Positions 61,044-64,000 of a stretch of DNA of 64,000 nt are shown piece after piece. How positions within the stretch are numbered: the first letter of the stretch is position 1; each line of letters begins with the position of its first letter. The notes under the pieces were generated by a model, which was not told the origin of the DNA, searched no databases, and worked only from the letters and a program-made list of their open reading frames with translations. Source of the stretch: Saccharopolyspora hordei (GTDB lineage Bacteria > Actinomycetota > Actinomycetes > Mycobacteriales > Pseudonocardiaceae). Both the position numbers and the translations under genes were made by a program. The stretch covers positions 3,757,001-3,821,000 of the forward strand of contig NZ_JACCFJ010000001.1 in the NCBI RefSeq assembly GCF_013410345.1. The letters are read 5' to 3'.

Positions 61044-64000
61044 GTGGCGGACCCGCGGGAGCGCACCGGGAGACCGACGGCGTGGCGCGTCGGGGACGTG
61101 GTCGACGGTCGCTACGAGGTGGTCGAGGTCATCGGCCGCGGTGGCATGGGCGTGGTGCACCGGGTGCGCCACCTCGGGTGGGGCGTCGACCTCGCGGTGA
61201 AGTCCCCGCGGTCCGCCCTGGTCCGGCACGAGGCCGCGCGGGAGCTGTTCCGCGCCGAAGCGGAGACGTGGGTGTCGCTCGGCTCCCACCCGCACGTGTG
61301 CACCTGCCACTACGTGCGCACGGTGGACGGCGTCCCCCGGGTGTTCGCCGAGTACGCGCCCGGCGGCAGCCTCCGCGGGTGGATCGACGACGGGCGGCTG
61401 CACCGGGGCGACCGGCGGGAGGTGCTGGCGCGGCAGCTCGACCTGGCCGTCCAGCTGGCCTGGGGGCTCGAGCACGCGCACCGCCGGGGCCTGGTGCACC
61501 AGGACGTCAAGCCGGACAACGTGCTCCTCGACGGCTCCGGCACCGCCAAGATCACCGACTTCGGCCTGGCCCTGGTGCGCGAGGGGATCGCCGCGCTGCC
61601 CGGCGCGAGCACCCCGGTGCCGGGTGGCGGCGGCACGCCGCGGTACGCCTCGCCGGAGCAGGCGGAGGGCCGCCCCGTGGGGCGGCGCACCGACGTCTAC
61701 AGCTACGCGGTGTCGGTGCTGGAGGTGTTCACCGGCGGCGCCACCTGGGACAGCGGTCCGGACGCCGGTGCGGCGCTGGAGCGCTACCGGACCGACGGTG
61801 GCCCGATCCCGTCGGTGGTGGCCGACCTGCTGGCCGAGTGCCTGCGCTCGGACCCCGCGCGGCGACCGGGGTCCATGGCCGACATCGCCGCCGCCCTGAC
61901 CGAGGCCTACCGGGACGTCGTGGGGGTGCCGCACCCGCGCCGGGCTCCCCGGGAGGCGGAGCTGCGCGCCGACGAGTTCACCAACCGCGCACTGTCCCTC
62001 GTGGACCTCGGCCGGGGCGAGGACGCCGAGGCGGCGCTGGCGGAAGCGCTCGCCGCCGACCCCCAGCACGTCCCGGCCCGCTACAACGCGGGTCTGCAGC
62101 GGTGGCGGCGGGGCGACATCACCGACGTGGAGCTGGTCACCGAGCTCGAGGCGCTCCGGGCGGACCGGGGCGAGCCGTGGGAAGCGACCTTCCTGCTCGC
62201 CCAGGTGCACACCGAACGCGGGGACCTGGCAGCGGCTCGCGCCCTGCTGGAGGGCCTGCCGCCGGAGTGGGCCGAGGAACCGGACGTCCGGGCGACGCTG
62301 CGCGCGGTGGACGAGCTGCCCGACGCGCGGTGCACCGACGAGTGGCGGATCGCGTGGCCGCCGTACCCGGACGGCGGTCCGGCCGGTGGCCCCGCCACCG
62401 AGGACCCGGCCACGCTGGAGGCCGCCCGCCAGGCCCTGCTCTCGGCGCCTCCGGGCTTGGACGCCCTCCCCGCGCGGCCCCACGACGACGCCGCGCTCGC
62501 CCTCACCCCCCGACGGGCGGTGGGCGCTGACCGGGACGTGGGACGGGGCGGTGCGGGTGTGGGACGTCCGCACCGGCGGGTGCCTGCGGGTCCTCGACGG
62601 GCACCGGGACGCGGTCCGCTCCGTCGACCTCACCCCGGACGGGAGGTTCGCGGCGTCGCTGGACGTCTCGGGCACGGTGTGCTTCTGGGACCTGGCCGAC
62701 GGCCGCGGCGCGCTGCGGTGCCCAGCCCCCTCGCCGCACGGTGGTTCCGGCACGCAGCTGGCGCGGGTCGGGGTGCGCCCGGACGGCCGCACCGCGTGCT
62801 GGACGAGCTCGGACGGCACCGTCACCGTGCTGGACACCCGGGAGCGGCGGCTGCGGCGGGGACGACCGCCGCACCTCGCGCACGCGCGCCAGGTCCGGCC
62901 GAGCCCAAGCGGGGACGTGCTGCTGGTCAGCGGCGGCGTCGGCGGCCGGGCGGAGTCCGTCGTGGTGTGGGACCCGGTCAGCGACACCTGCCACCACGTC
63001 CTCACCGGCCACACGTCGTACGTGACCGCGATCTGCGTGACCGCGGACGGGCGCTTCGCGGCCACCGGCAGCCACGACCGGACCATCCGGGTCTGGGATC
63101 TGGCCGACGGCAGCTGCGTCCGCGTCCTGTCCGGGCACACCGCCGACTCGCTGTCGCTGAGCGGGGATGCGCGCTCCCTGCTCTCGGGGGACGCCTTCGA
63201 CGGCACCGTCCGGTTCTGGGACGTCGGCACCGGCCGGTGCGTGCGGACCTTCCCGGGCCACGCCACCCGGACCGGCGCCGTGGTCCTGGACCCCGAGTGC
63301 GCGTTCGCGCTGTCCGCGGGGCAGGACCGCACGGTGCGGCGGTGGCGGTTGCCCGCGGAGCACCGCGCCGCACCGAGCCTGGCCCGGCCGCGCCCGCACA
63401 CCGAGCTGACCAGGCTGGGCGAGCGGGTCCGGTCACTCGTCGCGGACGCCGAGCGGGCGGTGGCGGACCAGCGCTTCGCCGCGGCCCTCGACCTGCTCTC
63501 CCGGGCCAGGACCGTCTCCGGTCACCAGCGGGAGCCGCGGGTCCTGGCCGCGTGGTGGGCGTTGAGCCGGCACTGCCCCAAGGTGGGGCTCCGCGCCGCG
63601 TGGACGTCCCGGGTGCTGGCCGGGCACGACGGGGCGGTGGAGGCGGTCGACGTCTCCGCTGACGGGCGGACCGCGGTGTCCGGCGGTGCCGACGGCACCG
63701 TCCGGGCGTGGTCGGTGGCCACCGGCGCCTGCACGCGGGTGTTCCATGGCCACGAGCACCTGGTGGAGTCGGTGAGCCTGAGCCCCGACGGCCGGCAGGT
63801 CCTCTCCGGCAGCAGGGACGGCACGGTGCGCTGGTGGTCCGTCGAGGACGGCGAGTGCCTGGGGGTCCTCGGCGCACCCAGGGGGCTCGGCGACTCGCCG
63901 CGCGTCCGCTTCACCGCCGACGGCGAGCGGGCCGTCGTCGCGCACCCCGACGCCGCGGTCCGGGTCTGGGAGCTGGGCACCGGCCGGGAGCGGGGATCGC
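61044..64000 (+). CDS. Ser/Thr protein kinase with TPR linker and WD40 repeats, partial, one frame disruption
   Basis: The N-terminal PKN3-like kinase domain is complete: glycine loop GRGGMG (31-36), Lys53 in DLAVKSP, HQDVKPDN (catalytic Asp154), DFGLA (172-174) and APE-like ASPEQ. A TPR-like region (AEAALAEALAADPQHVPARYNAGLQRW) follows. WD40 repeats then read DGRWALTGTWDGAVRVWDVRTGGC and LSGSRDGTVRWWSVEDGEC. An extra C in the six-C run at 62506-62511 breaks the frame at kinase-propeller junction. Truncated by the window edge. Probably cytoplasmic, scaffold-kinase type. GTG at 61044 has GGAGG. Confidence 0.85.

Overview
This is high-GC (about 72-73 %) actinobacterial chromosome. GTG and occasional TTG starts, GGAGG ribosome-binding sites and ATGA/GTGA overlaps are common. 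The gene content points to Pseudonocardiales, most probably a Saccharopolyspora-like genus: an Emb-type arabinosyltransferase, ESX/type VII-associated PPE/WXG100/EspG proteins, a Pup protein, F420-dependent enzymes, a mycothiol-type DinB-fold protein, Spo0M and a class F sortase. The genus is inferred from gene content only. I saw no rRNA, tRNA, CRISPR array, IS element or prophage. The region reads as ordinary chromosome with many short operons.

Left part (1-24 kb). Small metabolic genes come first (aldo/keto reductase, protein phosphatase, SDR, cupin, PhzF), then a broken AI-2E-type transporter, a GlsB-type membrane protein and a MetE-like barrel protein. Next is a translationally coupled catabolic operon on the minus strand: an MFS carrier, a fumarylacetoacetate-hydrolase/hexulose-phosphate-synthase fusion and a hexulose-phosphate isomerase. 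A divergent IclR regulator and a perfect operator palindrome face it. Two secreted peptidase-type proteins and a large LuxR regulator lead into a six-gene type VII secretion accessory cluster (16.4-20.4 kb) that lacks the secretion machine itself. A repeat-rich membrane protein and an MFS exporter follow.

Middle part (24-42 kb). An NLP-type secreted protein, then an AT-richer 0.5 kb promoter region, lead to a secreted proline-rich wall protein paired with a class F sortase. After these come Spo0M, a bacterial voltage-gated sodium-channel homologue, a secreted 5'-nucleotidase, an S9 peptidase homologue that has lost its catalytic residues, and a Tat-exported protein. A 48-residue Gly/Trp-repeat peptide gene precedes argG, which has a TATAAT box and an ARG-box-like operator. 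Small enzymes and a neutral zinc metallopeptidase follow.

Right part (42-64 kb). A hydantoin/allantoin-type permease-racemase pair sits beside a Pup gene that has no dop or proteasome genes next to it. Then come an MHS-family transporter, an F420 enzyme, a cytoplasmic BisC-type molybdoenzyme, a chitin-active LPMO with a DasR-like site over its promoter, an AEC transporter and the large arabinosyltransferase. An IclR-pobA pair follows, with an inverted repeat in between. The window ends in a protein of unknown function next to a Ser/Thr kinase-TPR-WD40 protein that runs off the edge.

Six single-base frame disruptions occur in four genes (AI-2E transporter, FAH-HPS fusion, LuxR regulator, WD40 kinase), two of them in homopolymer runs. 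They may be assembly errors rather than true mutations and should be checked before those genes are called broken.
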